8,445 nucleotides of DNA, taken from Acidobacteriaceae bacterium. GTDB lineage: Bacteria; Acidobacteriota; Terriglobia; Terriglobales; Acidobacteriaceae. The DNA is taken from NCBI GenBank assembly GCA_030040395.1, contig JASHTU010000462.1, positions 1 through 8,445 of the forward strand, in the 5' to 3' direction. The translations under genes and the position numbers were made by a program. This document shows, piece after piece, positions 7,606 through 8,445 of this stretch (its first letter is position 1; each line of letters opens with the position of its first letter). The notes under the pieces were generated by a model. It did not search any database, was not told the origin of the DNA, and was given only the letters and a program-made list of their open reading frames with translations.

Positions 7606-8445
7606 ATGAATATTACTCGAAGGGCCTTTATATCCAGCCTGCTCGCGTCACCGCTTGCCGCCGCATACTCCTCATTCGCAGAAGCAATGCCGCCAATGAA
7701 AATCAGGCGCGTTGAGACGGTTTACTGGAAGACCCGCGATGATGCTCCATTCTGGCCTCATTGGACCTGGTTGAAGGTCGAAACCGACGCCGGCATTTTT
7801 GGCGTCGGAGAAACTTATCCGCGCAATCCGGTAGAGGCCGCAATGATTCATAGCATTGCCCCATCGTTGATTGGCAAGGACCCGCGCGACATCGAGCGCA
7901 TTTGGGCCGATCTCTATCGCACCTTCGACTTTCAGATCGCCGGCGGCGCCGAGATGCGGGTTCTCAGCGCGCTTGACCTTGCTTTGTGGGACTTGCTCGG
8001 CAAATCGTTGCACGCGCCTGTCTACAGACTGATTGGCGGCAAAGCCAACCCGCAGGTGCGCCTCTACAATACCTGCTTCCCCTATAAATACGATTTCAAC
8101 AAAGAACCCGAAAAGATCATGCATGAGCTGATCGATACGCGCGGTATTCGCGGCATCAAAATCTGGCCGTTTGACGGCGCTGCTGCGCGCAACCGGAACG
8201 AGTACATCACTTGGCAGGATATCGACGAGGCTCTCGTCCCCGTGAAGAAATTGCGCGACGACTTTGGAGACGATATTGAGATTGCCATCGAGTGCCATGC
8301 TCAGTGGAATCTTACGGCCGCAATCCGTATCGCACATGCGCTTGAACCTTACAAGCCGATGTGGATCGAAGATATGCTCATGCCGGGGAACTTCGCGCAA
8401 TACCATGAACTCGCTGCGGCGACGTCAGCGCCGTTGATTGTTGGC
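7606..8445 (+). CDS. Tat-exported enolase-superfamily (MR/MLE) protein, 3' truncated by window
   Basis: The 280 visible residues belong to the mandelate racemase/muconate lactonizing enzyme group of the enolase superfamily. These enzymes abstract an alpha-proton from a carboxylate bound to Mg2+, and many members dehydrate sugar acids such as galactonate or gluconate. The protein begins with a twin-arginine signal (TRRAFIS at 4-10, a hydrophobic stretch, and an A-E-A site near 27). The N-terminal capping domain follows (MKIRRVETVYW at 31; LSALDLALWDLLGK at 120-133). In the barrel, Lys185 sits in GIKIWPF where superfamily lysines occur, Glu229 in IECHAQW fits the first metal ligand and Glu255 in WIED the second. 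The remaining ligand and the catalytic His expected in dehydratases lie beyond the window. ATG 7606 is chosen because it sits immediately after the promoter; starting at Met28 or Met31 would give a cytosolic protein, but neither has a ribosome binding site. The exact substrate cannot be told. Confidence 0.85.
   Translation, partial: MNITRRAFISSLLASPLAAAYSSFAEAMPPMKIRRVETVYWKTRDDAPFWPHWTWLKVETDAGIFGVGETYPRNPVEAAMIHSIAPSLIGKDPRDIERIWADLYRTFDFQIAGGAEMRVLSALDLALWDLLGKSLHAPVYRLIGGKANPQVRLYNTCFPYKYDFNKEPEKIMHELIDTRGIRGIKIWPFDGAAARNRNEYITWQDIDEALVPVKKLRDDFGDDIEIAIECHAQWNLTAAIRIAHALEPYKPMWIEDMLMPGNFAQYHELAAATSAPLIVG

Noticed and set aside
6922..7607. Overlapping minus-strand frames of 173 and 142 codons upstream of the globin
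   Set aside because: They overlap each other in different frames and one overlaps the globin; no recognisable domain. A decayed gene remains possible but is not supported.
7672..8406. 244-codon minus-strand frame
   Set aside because: Antisense shadow of the enolase-type gene, whose sense translation shows clear family motifs and a Tat signal.

Overview
The window reads as a chromosomal segment from a GC-rich, didermic bacterium. Three things suggest Acidobacteriota: the GyrB type, a TonB-type protein, and Ig-like repeat arrays of a style common in that phylum. This is an inference from protein style, as no database search was possible.

Layout. (1) 1-1737, plus strand: the C-terminal two thirds of DNA gyrase subunit B, cut by the window start. 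(2) 1838-5982, minus strand, convergent with gyrB: a two-gene operon. The first gene encodes an unusual 968-residue PP2C-type phosphatase carrying six Ig-like repeats and a 3 x 20-residue tandem repeat. The second overlaps it by 22 bases and encodes a TonB-like energy transducer with a very long predicted cytoplasmic N-terminus. A plausible sigma70-like promoter lies at 6125-6154, and a 31-codon upstream ORF (6001-6096) sits in the leader. (3) 6155-6671: no convincing gene; GC-rich hairpins near 6201-6249. (4) 6672-7121, minus strand: a group II truncated haemoglobin of an actinobacterial style. (5) 7122-7569: no convincing gene; two short inverted repeats and a possible 31-codon ORF with an excellent ribosome binding site. 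(6) 7570-8445, plus strand: a near-consensus promoter only seven bases before the ATG of a Tat-exported enolase-superfamily (mandelate racemase/muconate lactonizing enzyme) protein, cut by the window end. The promoter geometry predicts a leaderless mRNA.

How the genes may work together. GyrB is housekeeping and unrelated to its convergent neighbours. The overlapping phosphatase and TonB-like genes are almost certainly co-transcribed. They may link reversible Ser/Thr phosphorylation to an envelope function, but no kinase, ExbB or ExbD lies in the window. The globin and the exported sugar-acid-dehydratase-like enzyme are separate transcription units with no visible link to the operon. The most unusual object is the PP2C/Ig-repeat protein with its TonB partner: a cytoplasmic-type enzyme joined to modules normally found outside the cell, with no visible export signal or membrane segment.
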